Shown here: positions 1 through 9,260 of the stretch, piece by piece
Position numbering within the stretch: the stretch's first letter is position 1
How the letters are laid out: each line of letters starts with the position of its first letter
Assembly (NCBI RefSeq): GCF_002127225.1
Contig: NZ_NFUR01000001.1
Location: 373,592 to 437,591, forward strand
DNA: 64,000 nt
Direction: 5' to 3'
Source of the DNA: Sphingomonas sp. IBVSS2
GTDB lineage: Bacteria; Pseudomonadota; Alphaproteobacteria; Sphingomonadales; Sphingomonadaceae
Notes under the pieces: model-generated
Told to the model about the DNA's origin: nothing
Database searches by the model: none
The model's input: the letters and a program-made list of their open reading frames with translations, nothing else
Position numbers and translations under genes: made by a program

Positions 1-604
1 CATCCAGGGCGAGGAGTTCGGCAGGCGCGAAGGGACGAGCGGGCGCCTGTGGGTGCTCGACCCGATCGACGGCACGCGCGCCTTCATCGCCGGCCGCCCG
101 ATCTTCGGCACGCTGATCGCCCTCGTCGAGGAAGGCTGGCCGCTGCTCGGCATCCTCGACCAGCCGGTGACGAAGGAGCGCTGGCTGGGCGTCATGGGGC
201 GGCCGACCCTGTTCAACGGCAAGCCGGCCGCGACGCGACGCTGCCGCGACCTCGACCAGGCGATCCTCGCCACCACTTCGCCGGCGCTGTTCGGCGACGA
301 CCAACTCCATGCGTTCGAGCATCTCGACGGCGCGGTGATGAGCACGGTGCTGGGCGGCGACTGCTATAATTATGGCTGCGTCGCGAGCGGCTGGATGGAC
401 ATCGTCGTCGAGGCGGGGCTCAAGCTGCACGACTTCGCCGCGCTGGTGCCGATCGTCGAGGGCGCGGGCGGGCGGATGTGCGACTGGCAGGGCGACCCCC
501 TGCATGCCGGGAGCAACGGCGAAGTGATCGCCGCCGGCGACCCGGCGCGGATCGACGACATCCTCGAGGCGCTGGCCTGCCGGGGGCATGATCACGGCCA
601 TTGA
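1..604 (+). CDS. hisN: Histidinol-phosphatase / inositol monophosphatase family (5' truncated by window)
   Basis: The reading frame is open from base 2, so the N-terminus lies outside the window; about 200 C-terminal residues are present. It shows the family's metal-binding signature GEEFG followed by LWVLDPIDGT, and near the C-terminus VEAGLKLHDFAALVPIVEGAGG-type residues that close the second metal site. In alphaproteobacteria this subtype (HisN) dephosphorylates L-histidinol phosphate in histidine synthesis, but related members act on inositol phosphates, and the fragment does not decide the substrate. It ends with a TGA at 602-604, 191 bp before rpmI. The family call is firm, the histidinol-phosphate specificity is likely but inferred. 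Confidence 0.85.
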   Translation, partial: IQGEEFGRREGTSGRLWVLDPIDGTRAFIAGRPIFGTLIALVEEGWPLLGILDQPVTKERWLGVMGRPTLFNGKPAATRRCRDLDQAILATTSPALFGDDQLHAFEHLDGAVMSTVLGGDCYNYGCVASGWMDIVVEAGLKLHDFAALVPIVEGAGGRMCDWQGDPLHAGSNGEVIAAGDPARIDDILEALACRGHDHGH

Positions 605-683
605 TCGGCGACTCGAAAGCTTGCGCCGCGGGACCCCGATTCTTCCCTCCCGTCCTTCGCCGATGGCCGATCTCCGACTCGGC

Positions 684-712
684 TTGCACCGGCCGGGGCT
701 TTGCGCTAGGGG
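684..712 (+). promoter_or_regulatory. Possible promoter of rpmI-rplT
   Basis: TTGCAC at 684-689 is followed after 17 bases by TAGGGG (707-712), about 85 bases before the rpmI start. The -35 box matches TTGACA well, but the -10 box is poor. The resulting leader would have room for the L20-type autoregulation known in other bacteria, but no specific leader structure was identified. Confidence 0.3.
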
Positions 713-795
713 GCCCGCTTTCCGCGATCGTAGGGATGCGCCGGCTGTATGGGCTGCCGCGCGTGTCCGCAATCGTCGAACTCAAGGAGACGAAA

Positions 796-999
796 ATGCC
801 CAAGCTCAAGACGAAGAGCGGCGTGAAGAAGCGCTTCAAGCTCACCGCCACCGGCAAGGTGAAGCACGGTGTGGCCGGCAAGCGCCACCGGCTGATCAGC
901 CACAACGCCAAGTATATCCGCCAGAACCGCGGCACCTCCGTGCTCGCCGATGCCGATGTCGCGCACATCAAGGCATGGGCGCCCTACGGTCTGAAGTAA
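796..999 (+). CDS. rpmI: 50S ribosomal protein L35
   Basis: A 67-residue basic protein beginning MPKLKTKSGVKKRFKLTATG with the conserved KHGVAGKRHRL segment of bacterial L35, a small protein of the large ribosomal subunit. The ATG at 796 is chosen because the Shine-Dalgarno AAGGAGA lies at 784-790 and the family begins exactly here; in-frame codons upstream encode nothing like L35. rplT follows after 14 bases, so the two are co-transcribed. The usual upstream partner infC (IF-3) is absent; a HisN-type phosphatase gene precedes instead. Confidence 0.97.
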   Translation: MPKLKTKSGVKKRFKLTATGKVKHGVAGKRHRLISHNAKYIRQNRGTSVLADADVAHIKAWAPYGLK

Positions 1000-1013
1000 G
1001 GAGGGCCTGACAA

Positions 1014-1379
1014 ATGGCACGAGTTAAGCGTGGTGTTACCACCAAGGCCAAGCACAAGAACATTCTTGAGCAGGCAAAGGGCTATCGCGGTCGTCGCAAG
1101 AACACGATCCGCATCGCCCGTCAGGCCGTCGAAAAGGCCGGCCAGTACGCGTATCGCGACCGCAAGGTTAAGAAGCGGACCTTCCGTGGTCTGTGGATCC
1201 AGCGCATCAACGCCGGCGTCCGCGCCGAGGGCCTGACCTATTCGCAGTTCATGCACGGGCTCAAGCTCGCCGGCATCGAGCTGGACCGCAAGGTCCTGGC
1301 CGATATCGCGATGCATGAAGGCGAAGCCTTTACCGCCATCGTCGCGCAGGCGAAGGCGGCTCTGCCCCAGGCCGCCTGA
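1014..1379 (+). CDS. rplT: 50S ribosomal protein L20
   Basis: A 121-residue basic protein with the full L20 pattern: MARVKRGV at the N-terminus, the GYRGRRKN segment, RDRKVKKR, and a helical C-terminal half ending in the alanine-rich tail. L20 binds 23S rRNA early in assembly of the large subunit and in many bacteria represses its own operon. Start ATG at 1014 has AGGAGGG at 998-1004, overlapping the stop of rpmI. A strong terminator follows at 1407-1437, so the downstream pheST genes need readthrough or their own promoter. Confidence 0.98.
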   Translation: MARVKRGVTTKAKHKNILEQAKGYRGRRKNTIRIARQAVEKAGQYAYRDRKVKKRTFRGLWIQRINAGVRAEGLTYSQFMHGLKLAGIELDRKVLADIAMHEGEAFTAIVAQAKAALPQAA

Positions 1380-1406
1380 ACGGCCTGACGCGCGCACGAG
1401 AAAATG

Positions 1407-1437
1407 GGGCGCCGGTGGCAACACCGGCGCCCTTTTT
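1407..1437 (+). terminator. Rho-independent terminator after rplT
   Basis: A perfect 11-bp stem (GGGCGCCGGTG at 1407-1417, CACCGGCGCCC at 1422-1432) closes on the loop GCAA and is followed by TTTTTCTTT. It lies 27 bases after the rplT stop and 49 bases before pheS. It may act as a terminator or attenuator between the ribosomal and pheST genes. Confidence 0.9.
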
Positions 1438-1485
1438 CTTTGCCCCCGCCCCCGCTAGAGGCTCCCTCGACCAAATGAGGATTTG

Positions 1486-2586
1486 ATGACGACCGATCTG
1501 GACCAGCTCCGCACCGACCTGCTCGGCGCGATCGACGCCGCGGCGGGGCTCGAACCGCTTGAGGCCGTGCGCGTGCATGCGCTCGGCAAGCAGGGGACGA
1601 TCACCGGCCTGCTCAAGACCCTGGGCGGGATGAGCCCCGAGGCGCGCCAGGTCGAAGGGCCGCGCATCCATTCGCTGCGCGAAGCGGTGACCGAGGCGCT
1701 CGCCAGCCGCAAGGCCGGGCTGGAGAAGGCGGCGCTCGATGCGCGCCTCGCCAGCGAGACGATCGACATGACACTGCCGGTCGACAGCGTGCCCGCGGGC
1801 AGCGTGCACCCGGTCAGCCAGGTGATGGACGAGCTGGCCGAGATCTTCGCCGATCTGGGCTTCGCGGTCGCCACCGGTCCCGAGATCGAGGACGACTGGC
1901 ACAATTTCACCGCGCTCAACATCCCCGAGACGCATCCGGCGCGGGCGATGCACGACACCTTCTATTTCCCGCGCGAGGCGGACGGCAGCCAGAAATACCT
2001 GCTGCGCACCCATACTTCGCCGGTGCAGATCCGCACCATGGTGGCGAACAAGCCGCCGATCCGGATCATCGCGCCGGGCCGCGTCTATCGCTCGGACAGC
2101 GACGCGACGCACACGCCGATGTTCCACCAGATCGAGGGCCTGGTGATCGACAAGGGGATCACGCTCGGCCACCTCAAATGGACGCTCGAGACCTTCCTCA
2201 AGGCATTCTTCGAGCGCGACGACATCGTGCTGCGGCTGCGCCCGAGCTATTTCCCGTTCACCGAGCCGAGCGCCGAGGTGGACGTCGGCTTCACCTGGCA
2301 GAACGGCAAGCGCGTGATCGGCGGCGATCCGCGCAAGTCGGACAATGGCGGCTGGATGGAAGTGCTCGGCTCCGGGATGGTCCACCGCAAGGTGATCGAG
2401 AGCTGCGGCCTCGATCCGGAGGAATGGCAGGGCTTCGCCTTCGGCACCGGCGTCGACCGGCTGGCGATGCTCAAATATGGGATGGACGATTTGCGCGCCT
2501 TCTTCGACGGCGATCTGCGCTGGCTCAAGCATTATGGCTTCTCGGCACTCGACGTGCCCACGCTGAGCGGGGGAGTGGGCGCATGA
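1486..2586 (+). CDS. pheS: Phenylalanyl-tRNA synthetase alpha subunit
   Basis: A 366-residue class II synthetase subunit. Its N-terminal coiled coil (about residues 1-90) binds tRNA, and the catalytic core carries motif 2 ([20 protein letters not shown]) and motif 3 ([15 protein letters not shown]). With PheT it forms the alpha2-beta2 enzyme that charges tRNA-Phe. An in-frame TTG precedes the ATG at 1486; ATG is preferred because TGAGG at 1476-1480 gives proper spacing. Its TGA overlaps the pheT ATG (ATGA), indicating translational coupling. Confidence 0.98.
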   Translation: MTTDLDQLRTDLLGAIDAAAGLEPLEAVRVHALGKQGTITGLLKTLGGMSPEARQVEGPRIHSLREAVTEALASRKAGLEKAALDARLASETIDMTLPVDSVPAGSVHPVSQVMDELAEIFADLGFAVATGPEIEDDWHNFTALNIPETHPARAMHDTFYFPREADGSQKYLLRTHTSPVQIRTMVANKPPIRIIAPGRVYRSDSDATHTPMFHQIEGLVIDKGITLGHLKWTLETFLKAFFERDDIVLRLRPSYFPFTEPSAEVDVGFTWQNGKRVIGGDPRKSDNGGWMEVLGSGMVHRKVIESCGLDPEEWQGFAFGTGVDRLAMLKYGMDDLRAFFDGDLRWLKHYGFSALDVPTLSGGVGA

Positions 2587-5006
2587 AGTTCACCCTGAGC
2601 TGGCTCAAGGAGCACCTGGATACCGAGGCTTCGCTGAACGACATCGAGGAGGCGCTGACTCGCGTCGGCCTCGAAGTGGAAGGCGTGGAGAATCCCGGCG
2701 AGAAGCTGAACGGCTTCCGCGTCGCCAAGGTGCTGACCGCCGAGCGGCATCCCCAGGCCGACAAGCTGCAGGTGCTGACCGTCGATACCGGCGAGCAGGT
2801 GCTGCAGGTCGTCTGCGGCGCGCCCAATGCGCGCGCGGGCCTGGTCGGCGTGCTCGGCACCCCGGGCGCGGTGGTGCCCGCGAACGGCATGGCGCTCAAG
2901 GTCGCCGCGGTGCGCGGGGTCGAATCGAACGGCATGATGTGCTCGACGCGCGAGCTCGAGCTGGGCGATGACCATGACGGCATCATCGAGCTGCCGGCCG
3001 ATGCGCCGGTCGGCACGGCGTTCGCCGACTATGCCGATCTGAACGACCCGGTGTTCGACATCTCGATCACCCCGAACCGCCAGGACTGCATGGGCGTGCG
3101 CGGCATTGCGCGCGATCTCGCCGCGGCGGGCCTCGGCACGCTCAAGCCGCTCGACGCCGAGCCGGTGGCGGGCGAGGGGGCAGGCCCCGAAGTGAAGATC
3201 GAGGCGCCCGAGGGCTGCCCGGCCTATTATGGCCAGACCGTTTCGGGGGTCGCCAACGGCGCGTCGCCCGACTGGATGCAGCGCCGGCTGAAGGCGATCG
3301 GCCAGCGCCCGATCTCGGCGCTGGTCGATATCACCAACTATGTGATGATCGACCTGGGCCGCCCGCTGCACGTCTATGACAAGGCGAAGCTGTCGGGCGC
3401 GCTGACGGTGCGCAAGGCCAGGGCCGGCGAGCAGGTGCTGGCGCTCAACGAGAAGACCTATACGCTCGACGAGACCATCACCGTGATCGCCGACGCGAAC
3501 GGCGTGCACGATATCGGCGGCATCATGGGCGGCGAGGACACCGGCGTGTCCGAGGCCACTACCGACGTCGTGATCGAATGCGCGTTCTTCGACCCGGACC
3601 ATATCGCCCGCGCCGGCCAGAAGCTGAACCTGACCAGCGATGCCCGCTCACGCTTCGAGCGCGGCGTCGATCCGCAGTTCCTCGAGGACGGCATCGCGAT
3701 CGCGACGCGGCTGGTGATCCAGCTGTGCGGCGGCAAGGCGAGCACCGTGACGCGCGCCGGCACGCTGCCCAAGGTGGGCGTGACCACCGGCTATGATCCC
3801 AGGCTCGCCGAGACGCTGGGCGGCCTTGCGGTGCCGGCCGCGCGGCAGGTCGAGATCCTCGAAAGCCTGGGCTTCACCGTCCAGCCGCTCGACGGCAATG
3901 GCGATCCTGTCGACCTCGATCGCGGCTTCGACATGCTGCGCGTCACCGCGCCGAGCTGGCGCCGCGACGTGGACGGTCCGGCCGACCTGGTCGAGGAAGT
4001 GATCCGCATCGAAGGCATCGACAATGTCCCCTCGACGCCGCTTTCGCGCGTGCCGGGCGTGGCCCGGCCGACCGCGACTCCCGAGCAGAAGCTCGAGCGC
4101 AAGCTGCGCCGCACCGCGGCGGCGCGCGGTCTCAACGAGGCGGTGACCTGGAGCTTCGTCTCCGAAGCCGAGGCGGCGCCGTTCGGCGGCGGCGCCTGGA
4201 CGCTGGCCAATCCGATCAGCGAGGACATGAAGGTCATGCGCCCGTCGCTGCTGCCGGGCCTGCTGGGGGCTGCCGAGCGCAACCTCAAGCGCGGCGCGAC
4301 TTCCGTGCGCCTGTTCGAGCTGGGCCGGCGCTATCTGGCGGACGGTGCCAAGAATCTCGATGAACGCGTGACGCTCGGCGTGCTGCTCGCGGGCGCCAGG
4401 ACGCCGCGCGGCTGGCAGGGGGGCAAGGCCCAGCCCTTCACGGCGTTCGACGCCAAGGCCGAGGCGCTGGCGCTGCTCGAGGCCGCCGGCGCACCGGTGG
4501 CGAACCTGCAGGTGATGGGTGAGGCCGGCGACGTCTGGCACCCGGGCCAGTCGGCAACGCTGCGCCTGGGGCCGAAGACGGTGCTCGCGGCCTTCGGCAT
4601 GGTCCACCCGAGCGTGCTCAAGGCGTTCGACCTCGACGGCGATGTCGCCGCGATCGAGCTCTATCTCGATGCGCTGCCCGCCAAGCGGGGCGGGGCCGGC
4701 TTCATGCGCACGGCCTATACGCCGCCCGCGCTCCAGGCCGTGACGCGCGACTTCGCCTTCCTGGTGCCGGACAGCCTCGCGGCGGGCGACCTCGTCCGCG
4801 CCGCGAAGAGCGCGGACAAGGCGGCGATCGTCGATGCCCGGCTGTTCGACGTCTTCACCGGCACCGGCGTGCCGGAGGGGCAGAAGAGCCTGGCCATCGA
4901 AGTCACGCTCCAGCCAGGCGAGAAAAGCTTCACCGATGAGGAACTGAAGGCGATCGCCGACAAGGTCGTCGCAGCGGCAGCAAAGTTGGGCGCGCACTTA
5001 AGGTAG
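2583..5006 (+). CDS. pheT: Phenylalanyl-tRNA synthetase beta subunit
   Basis: An 807-residue protein of normal family length. In order it carries an EMAP/tRNA-binding domain (about residues 40-150, with VCGAPNA), the B3/B4 editing domain ([15 protein letters not shown]), the B5 domain, the core, and the C-terminal FDX-ACB anticodon-binding domain ([12 protein letters not shown] through FTDEELKAI). It supplies tRNA recognition and hydrolysis of mischarged Tyr-tRNA-Phe. The open frame extends further 5' inside pheS, but the ATG at 2583 is the proper start from the ATGA junction and the family N-terminus [12 protein letters not shown]. Confidence 0.98.
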   Translation: MKFTLSWLKEHLDTEASLNDIEEALTRVGLEVEGVENPGEKLNGFRVAKVLTAERHPQADKLQVLTVDTGEQVLQVVCGAPNARAGLVGVLGTPGAVVPANGMALKVAAVRGVESNGMMCSTRELELGDDHDGIIELPADAPVGTAFADYADLNDPVFDISITPNRQDCMGVRGIARDLAAAGLGTLKPLDAEPVAGEGAGPEVKIEAPEGCPAYYGQTVSGVANGASPDWMQRRLKAIGQRPISALVDITNYVMIDLGRPLHVYDKAKLSGALTVRKARAGEQVLALNEKTYTLDETITVIADANGVHDIGGIMGGEDTGVSEATTDVVIECAFFDPDHIARAGQKLNLTSDARSRFERGVDPQFLEDGIAIATRLVIQLCGGKASTVTRAGTLPKVGVTTGYDPRLAETLGGLAVPAARQVEILESLGFTVQPLDGNGDPVDLDRGFDMLRVTAPSWRRDVDGPADLVEEVIRIEGIDNVPSTPLSRVPGVARPTATPEQKLERKLRRTAAARGLNEAVTWSFVSEAEAAPFGGGAWTLANPISEDMKVMRPSLLPGLLGAAERNLKRGATSVRLFELGRRYLADGAKNLDERVTLGVLLAGARTPRGWQGGKAQPFTAFDAKAEALALLEAAGAPVANLQVMGEAGDVWHPGQSATLRLGPKTVLAAFGMVHPSVLKAFDLDGDVAAIELYLDALPAKRGGAGFMRTAYTPPALQAVTRDFAFLVPDSLAAGDLVRAAKSADKAAIVDARLFDVFTGTGVPEGQKSLAIEVTLQPGEKSFTDEELKAIADKVVAAAAKLGAHLR

Positions 5007-5040
5007 TTCTCAGCATCATATGGCAGCAGATCAATAGCTA

Positions 5041-5049
5041 TGCTATATT
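5041..5049 (+). promoter_or_regulatory. Possible extended -10 promoter of the M35-like gene
   Basis: TGCTATATT at 5041-5049 matches an extended -10 element (TGN-TATAAT) and lies 29 bases before the start codon at 5078. No convincing -35 box is present. The surrounding 70 bases are strikingly A/T-rich for this window. Confidence 0.35.
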
Positions 5050-5077
5050 TTGTCTTCCGATAGCGTCGGGGGGCATC

Positions 5078-5701
5078 ATGAAATCCTATCATTTCAAGAA
5101 TGTTGGGCGGCAAGTATTTATATGCATTGCATCGGGGTGGATCTTGCTATCCGCCTCTGGAGGGAGTGCTCAGGCGCAGATCTTCGACTCCCCGCCCTGC
5201 GCCGGCGATGAGCTGGCGGCGGCCAATGCGGCCCTCAGCCAGGTCGGGCCCGTCCTGGACAAAGCGATAGCCGCCCTGAAGAATCCGAACGTGAGCGATG
5301 CTGCTTACATGGATGTATGGTTGGGGATAAAATCGCACCCCTCGCCAGCCGCAGACAATGTGATATCCATTCTGGAGCGATCCCGAGCTTTCGTTTCGGG
5401 AGTCAACTTTCGATGCGCGGTTAAGAGTACGACGCTTTATGCCCGTGTTCGTTCAACCGTTCCTTTTACGATAGATTTACATCGCGGATTCTTTATTGCG
5501 CTTCCGCATGGATATTCTTCCAGGCCGGGAATATTAATCCATGAAATGAGTCACTTTCTTTTGACGGGAGGCACTGCCGATCCTTCTACACGTTCGCTCT
5601 ATGGTACAGAGCCTGCACGCGAACGGGCTTCGAAAGACCCCGCCGCGGCGCAGAGAAATGCCGAGAACATCGAGTATTTTGTCGAGTCGATTGCGCTCTA
5701 G
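5078..5701 (+). CDS. Secreted M35-like (aspzincin) metallopeptidase
   Basis: A 207-residue protein with a signal peptide (basic start, hydrophobic residues about 12-28, cleavage probably after SAQAQ near 34). The zinc-binding HEMSH is at 155-159, followed by GTAD at 165-168 and YG at 175-176, then NAENIEYFVES at the end. In aspzincins (family M35, including peptidyl-Lys metalloendopeptidases) the two His, the Asp of the GTxD motif and the Glu of HExxH form the active site, so all expected ligands are present; the Asp-to-Tyr spacing is four residues longer than usual. Three cysteines may form disulfides. Wobble positions are much more A/T-rich than in pheT or the following SDR, suggesting acquisition. 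Role is probably extracellular proteolysis; substrate unknown. Confidence 0.75.
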   Translation: MKSYHFKNVGRQVFICIASGWILLSASGGSAQAQIFDSPPCAGDELAAANAALSQVGPVLDKAIAALKNPNVSDAAYMDVWLGIKSHPSPAADNVISILERSRAFVSGVNFRCAVKSTTLYARVRSTVPFTIDLHRGFFIALPHGYSSRPGILIHEMSHFLLTGGTADPSTRSLYGTEPARERASKDPAAAQRNAENIEYFVESIAL

Positions 5702-5789
5702 CCGGTAAACTCGTTGCTGGAATTACTGGGGAGGCTACAGGAGGCAGACCAAGCCACATGGCGCCCAACCCGGACACGCAGAGACCCAC

Positions 5790-6524
5790 ATGCCCATCGC
5801 ACTCATCACCGGCGCCACCGCAGGAATCGGCGAGGCATGCGTACATGCCTTTGCCGATGCGGGGTGGAATGTCGTCGCCACCGGCCGGCGCGAGGATCGG
5901 CTGGAAAAGCTCGCGCGCGACAATGTCCGCACGCTCGCCTTCGACATCCGCGACGAGGCGGCACGCGATGCAGCGCTGGATGGGCTGCCCGAGGGCTTTC
6001 GCGACATCGACCTGCTGGTGAACAATGCCGGGCTGGCGCTGGGCCTGGAGCCTGCGCAGCAGGCATCGCTCGCCAACTGGAGGACGATGATCGACACGAA
6101 CGTCACCGCGCTCGTCTCGATCACGCACAAGCTGCTGCCCGGGCTGATCGCGCGCAAGGGAGCGATCATCAACCTCTCCTCGGTGGCGGCGACCTATCCC
6201 TATCCCGGCGGCAACGTCTATGCGGCGACCAAGGCGTTCGTCCGCCAGCTGAGCCTGGACCTGCGCGCGGACCTGCACGGCACCGGGGTGCGCGTCACTT
6301 CGATCGAGCCGGGCATGGTCGAGACCGAGTTCACGCTGGTGCGCACCGGCAGCCAGGACGTATCGGACAAGCTCTATGCCGGGGTCAACCCGATGACCGC
6401 CGAGGACATCGCCGAGACCATCCTGTGGGTCGCAACGCTGCCGCCGCACCTCAACGTCAATGCGCTCGAGCTGATGCCGGTCAACCAGAGCTGGCAGGGC
6501 TTTGCCGTGCACCGCGAGTCATGA
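5790..6524 (+). CDS. SDR oxidoreductase, YdfG-like (3-hydroxy acid dehydrogenase / malonic semialdehyde reductase type)
   Basis: A 244-residue classical short-chain dehydrogenase: cofactor motif TGATAGIG (residues 7-14), NNAG (78-81), catalytic Ser at 130/131, and YAATK with Tyr144 and Lys148. The NRR-type sequence TGRREDRL after the second strand suggests NADP(H). The ending VNALELMPVNQSWQGFAVHRE is typical of the YdfG group, whose E. coli member oxidises L-allo-threonine and serine and reduces malonic semialdehyde. A strong AGGAGG at about 5739-5744 lies too far upstream to serve this ATG directly. Its TGA overlaps the ATG of the next gene. The malonic semialdehyde activity is of interest because of the rut genes at 50077-53043. 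Confidence 0.85.
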   Translation: MPIALITGATAGIGEACVHAFADAGWNVVATGRREDRLEKLARDNVRTLAFDIRDEAARDAALDGLPEGFRDIDLLVNNAGLALGLEPAQQASLANWRTMIDTNVTALVSITHKLLPGLIARKGAIINLSSVAATYPYPGGNVYAATKAFVRQLSLDLRADLHGTGVRVTSIEPGMVETEFTLVRTGSQDVSDKLYAGVNPMTAEDIAETILWVATLPPHLNVNALELMPVNQSWQGFAVHRES

Positions 6525-7387
6525 TCGAGATCGGCTCCGAGGCGCTCAACGCCGTCATCAACCCGCTGGGCGCGGAGCTCTGGTCGCTGCGCGACGCGGG
6601 CGGCCGCGCGCTGATGACCGATGCCGACCCCGCCTTCTGGTCCGGGCGGGCGCCGCTGCTCTTCCCGATCATCGGGCGGCTGATGGACGACAGATACCGG
6701 CTGGACGGCAAGGAATATGCACTGCCCCAGCACGGCTTCGCCCGGCGCCAGACCTTCGCGCTGATCGACCAGGCGCCGGACCGGGCGGTGCTGCGGCTGA
6801 TCGACAATGCCGAGACGCGCGCCGTCTATCCCTTCGCCTTCGCGCTCGATGCCGCATTCTCGCTGCGGGGCGCCACGCTCGCGATGGACGTCACCGTCAC
6901 CAATACCGGCGATGTCGCCATGCCGGCGAGCTTCGGCTTCCACCCCGCCTTTGCCTGGCCGCTCCCCTATGGCGCGGCAAAGGCGGCGCACCGGATCACC
7001 TTCGCCGAGGACGAGCCGGGCCAGCTGGCGGCGATCGTCAAGGGCGGCTGGATGGATGCCGATGGCTGGGAAAGCCCGGTCGAGGGGCGCGTGCTCGCGC
7101 TGCACGACGCATTGTTCGAGCGCGATGCGCTGGTATGGAATCCGGTACGCAGCCAGTCGCTCGCCTATGGCGCCGAGGGCGGGCCGCAGCTGGTCTGCGA
7201 TTTCCCCGATACGCCGGCGCTGGGCCTGTGGATGAAGCCGGGCGCGCGCTATCTGTGCATCGAGCCCTGGCACGGCATCGCCGACCCCTATGGTTTCGAC
7301 GGCGAGATCTGGGACAAGCCGCTGATGCAGCGCTATGCGCCGGGTGAATCGAAGACCTTCACGATGCGGGTGACGCTAGCCCGTTGA
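6521..7387 (+). CDS. Aldose 1-epimerase family protein
   Basis: A 288-residue protein of the galactose mutarotase-like superfamily (COG2017), starting MIEIGSEALNAVINPLGAELWSLRD. The catalytic pair is recognisable as the His of GFHPAFAWPL and the Glu of CIEPWHGIADP. Such proteins interconvert alpha and beta anomers of free or phosphorylated aldoses, but this branch (often 280-300 residues) has not been tied to one sugar. The ATG is embedded in the stop region of the upstream SDR gene (ATGA), so the two are translationally coupled. A functional link between the pair is not evident. Confidence 0.85.
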   Translation: MIEIGSEALNAVINPLGAELWSLRDAGGRALMTDADPAFWSGRAPLLFPIIGRLMDDRYRLDGKEYALPQHGFARRQTFALIDQAPDRAVLRLIDNAETRAVYPFAFALDAAFSLRGATLAMDVTVTNTGDVAMPASFGFHPAFAWPLPYGAAKAAHRITFAEDEPGQLAAIVKGGWMDADGWESPVEGRVLALHDALFERDALVWNPVRSQSLAYGAEGGPQLVCDFPDTPALGLWMKPGARYLCIEPWHGIADPYGFDGEIWDKPLMQRYAPGESKTFTMRVTLAR

Positions 7388-7468
7388 CTCGCTTCTTCCC
7401 GCCGGCGCATCGCGGGCGCGAAAACCGGTTCCCACTTTTCGCTGCGATGCTCTAAAGCGCCCGCCACC

Positions 7469-9037
7469 ATGCCAGTTTCCGACCGCCGTACCTTCGCCAT
7501 CATCTCGCACCCCGACGCGGGCAAGACCACGCTCACCGAAAAGCTGCTGCTGTTCGGCGGCGCGATCCATCTTGCCGGCGAAGTGAAGGCACGCGGCGCC
7601 GCCCGGCGCGCACGGTCGGACTGGATGAAGATCGAGCAGCAGCGCGGCATCTCGGTCACCAGCTCGGTGATGACCTTCGAGCGGGGTGGCATCACCTTCA
7701 ACCTGCTCGACACGCCGGGCCACGAGGATTTCTCGGAAGATACCTATCGCACGCTCACCGCGGTCGATTCGGCGGTGATGGTGATCGACGTGGCCAAGGG
7801 CATCGAGAGCCAGACCCGGAAGCTGTTCGAGGTCTGCCGCCTGCGCAACGTGCCGATCATCACCTTCGTCAACAAGGTGGACCGCGAAGGCCGCCATGTG
7901 TTCGAGACGCTCGACGAGATCGCCGACCTGCTCGCGCTCGACGTGTGCCCGATGACCTGGCCGGTGGGCATGGGCGGCACCTTCGAGGGCATTTTCGACC
8001 TGGCCACCAACCGCCTGTTGCTGCCCGAGGGCGACAGCCGCGAATTCCACGGCAAGGTGGTCCAGACCAGCGGCCTCGACGATCCGCAGCTCGACGCGAT
8101 CCTCTCGGCCGAGAACCTCGCCAGGCTGCGCGAGGATGTCGAGCTGGCCCAGGCCGGCTATCCGGCGTTCGATGCCGAGGCCTATCGGCACGGCGACCTG
8201 ACCCCGGTCTATTTCGGCTCGGCGCTGAAGGAATTCGGCGTCGATTCGCTGATCGACGCGATCGCCACCCATGCGCCGCCGCCGCACGCGCTGCCCGCCG
8301 AGCCGGCGCCGGTCTCGCCCGATGCGGGGCAGGTCACGGGCTTCGTGTTCAAGGTCCAGGCCAATATGGACCCCAATCACCGCGACCGCATCGCGTTCAT
8401 GCGGCTCGTCTCGGGCACCTTCAAGCGCGGCATGAAGCTGACGCCGACCGGGCACGGCAAGGCGATCGCGATCCACTCGCCGATCCTGTTCTTCGCCCGC
8501 GAGCGCGAGCTGGCCGACGAGGCCTTCCCCGGCGACATCATCGGCATCCCCAATCACGGCGTGCTGCGCGTCGGCGACACGCTGTCCGAGAAGGCGGACG
8601 TGCGCTTCACCGGCCTGCCCAATTTCGCGCCGGAGATCCTGCGCCGGGTGGTGCTCAAGGATCCGACCAAGACCAAGCAGCTGCGCAAGGCGCTGGACGA
8701 CATGGCCGAGGAAGGGGTGACCCAGGTCTTCTATCCCGAGATCGGCTCGAACTGGGTGATCGGCGTGGTGGGGCAGCTGCAGCTGGACGTGCTGATCAGC
8801 CGGCTCGAGGCCGAGTACAAGGTGGCAGCCGGACTGGAAGTCGCGCCGTTCGAGACCGCGCGCTGGATCTCGGCCGAGGATCCCAAGGACCTGGCCGACT
8901 TCGTCGCGCTCAACCGCGGCGCCATGGCCAAGGATCGCGACGACAACCCGGTGTTCATGGCCAAGTCGAGCTGGGAAGTCGGCTATGTCGCCGATCGCTA
9001 TCCCAAGGTGAAGTTCGCCGCGACGCGCGAGCGCTGA
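7469..9037 (+). CDS. prfC: Peptide chain release factor 3
   Basis: A 522-residue translational GTPase. G1 is SHPDAGKTTLTEKLL near the N-terminus, G3 is DTPGHEDFSEDTYRTL, and G4 is FVNKVDREG. RF3 removes RF1 and RF2 from the ribosome after peptide release. Length and N-terminus (VSDRRTFAIISHPDAGKTT) match the family. No Shine-Dalgarno is obvious before the ATG at 7469. The gene is followed by the 391-bp gene-free stretch with palindromes. Confidence 0.97.
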   Translation: MPVSDRRTFAIISHPDAGKTTLTEKLLLFGGAIHLAGEVKARGAARRARSDWMKIEQQRGISVTSSVMTFERGGITFNLLDTPGHEDFSEDTYRTLTAVDSAVMVIDVAKGIESQTRKLFEVCRLRNVPIITFVNKVDREGRHVFETLDEIADLLALDVCPMTWPVGMGGTFEGIFDLATNRLLLPEGDSREFHGKVVQTSGLDDPQLDAILSAENLARLREDVELAQAGYPAFDAEAYRHGDLTPVYFGSALKEFGVDSLIDAIATHAPPPHALPAEPAPVSPDAGQVTGFVFKVQANMDPNHRDRIAFMRLVSGTFKRGMKLTPTGHGKAIAIHSPILFFARERELADEAFPGDIIGIPNHGVLRVGDTLSEKADVRFTGLPNFAPEILRRVVLKDPTKTKQLRKALDDMAEEGVTQVFYPEIGSNWVIGVVGQLQLDVLISRLEAEYKVAAGLEVAPFETARWISAEDPKDLADFVALNRGAMAKDRDDNPVFMAKSSWEVGYVADRYPKVKFAATRER

Positions 9038-9112
9038 TCGCGGGCATCCGCGGGTGGCCGGGCGGTCCCATCCCCGCCCGGCCGTCCCGGAAAGGCATCC
9101 TTTCGGAACGCA

Positions 9113-9156
9113 TTTGCAGAATCGTGCAAATCCGTAATTTGCGCGATTCCGGAATC
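9113..9156. repeat. Overlapping inverted repeats downstream of prfC
   Basis: GAATCGTGCAAAT (9119-9131) pairs with ATTTGCGCGATTC (9137-9149) around the loop CCGTA, with one mismatch. The same TGCAAAT can instead pair with ATTTGCA at 9112-9118, so two mutually exclusive hairpins are possible. The perfect 12-bp palindrome GATTCCGGAATC (9145-9156) overlaps the right arm. It could terminate or stabilise the prfC transcript, or bind a protein. Confidence 0.55.
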
Positions 9157-9260
9157 CGCCGAGTCGGGAAACTACCTAGGTGGCGGCGCTTCCAGGGCCA
9201 ATCGGCATGCAGGCCAAGGGTGTGGCTTGGCGGGCCGGAACAGTTCGAGCCAACCTCCTT

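Noticed and set aside
604..795. infC or a leader peptide upstream of rpmI
   Set aside because: No IF-3 motif and no Shine-Dalgarno with a short frame are visible; only a weak promoter was found.
5758..6021. An 87-codon frame with AGGAGG upstream, overlapping the SDR gene
   Set aside because: Its product is Arg/Ser/Pro-rich without motifs, and the overlapping SDR frame has complete catalytic residues.
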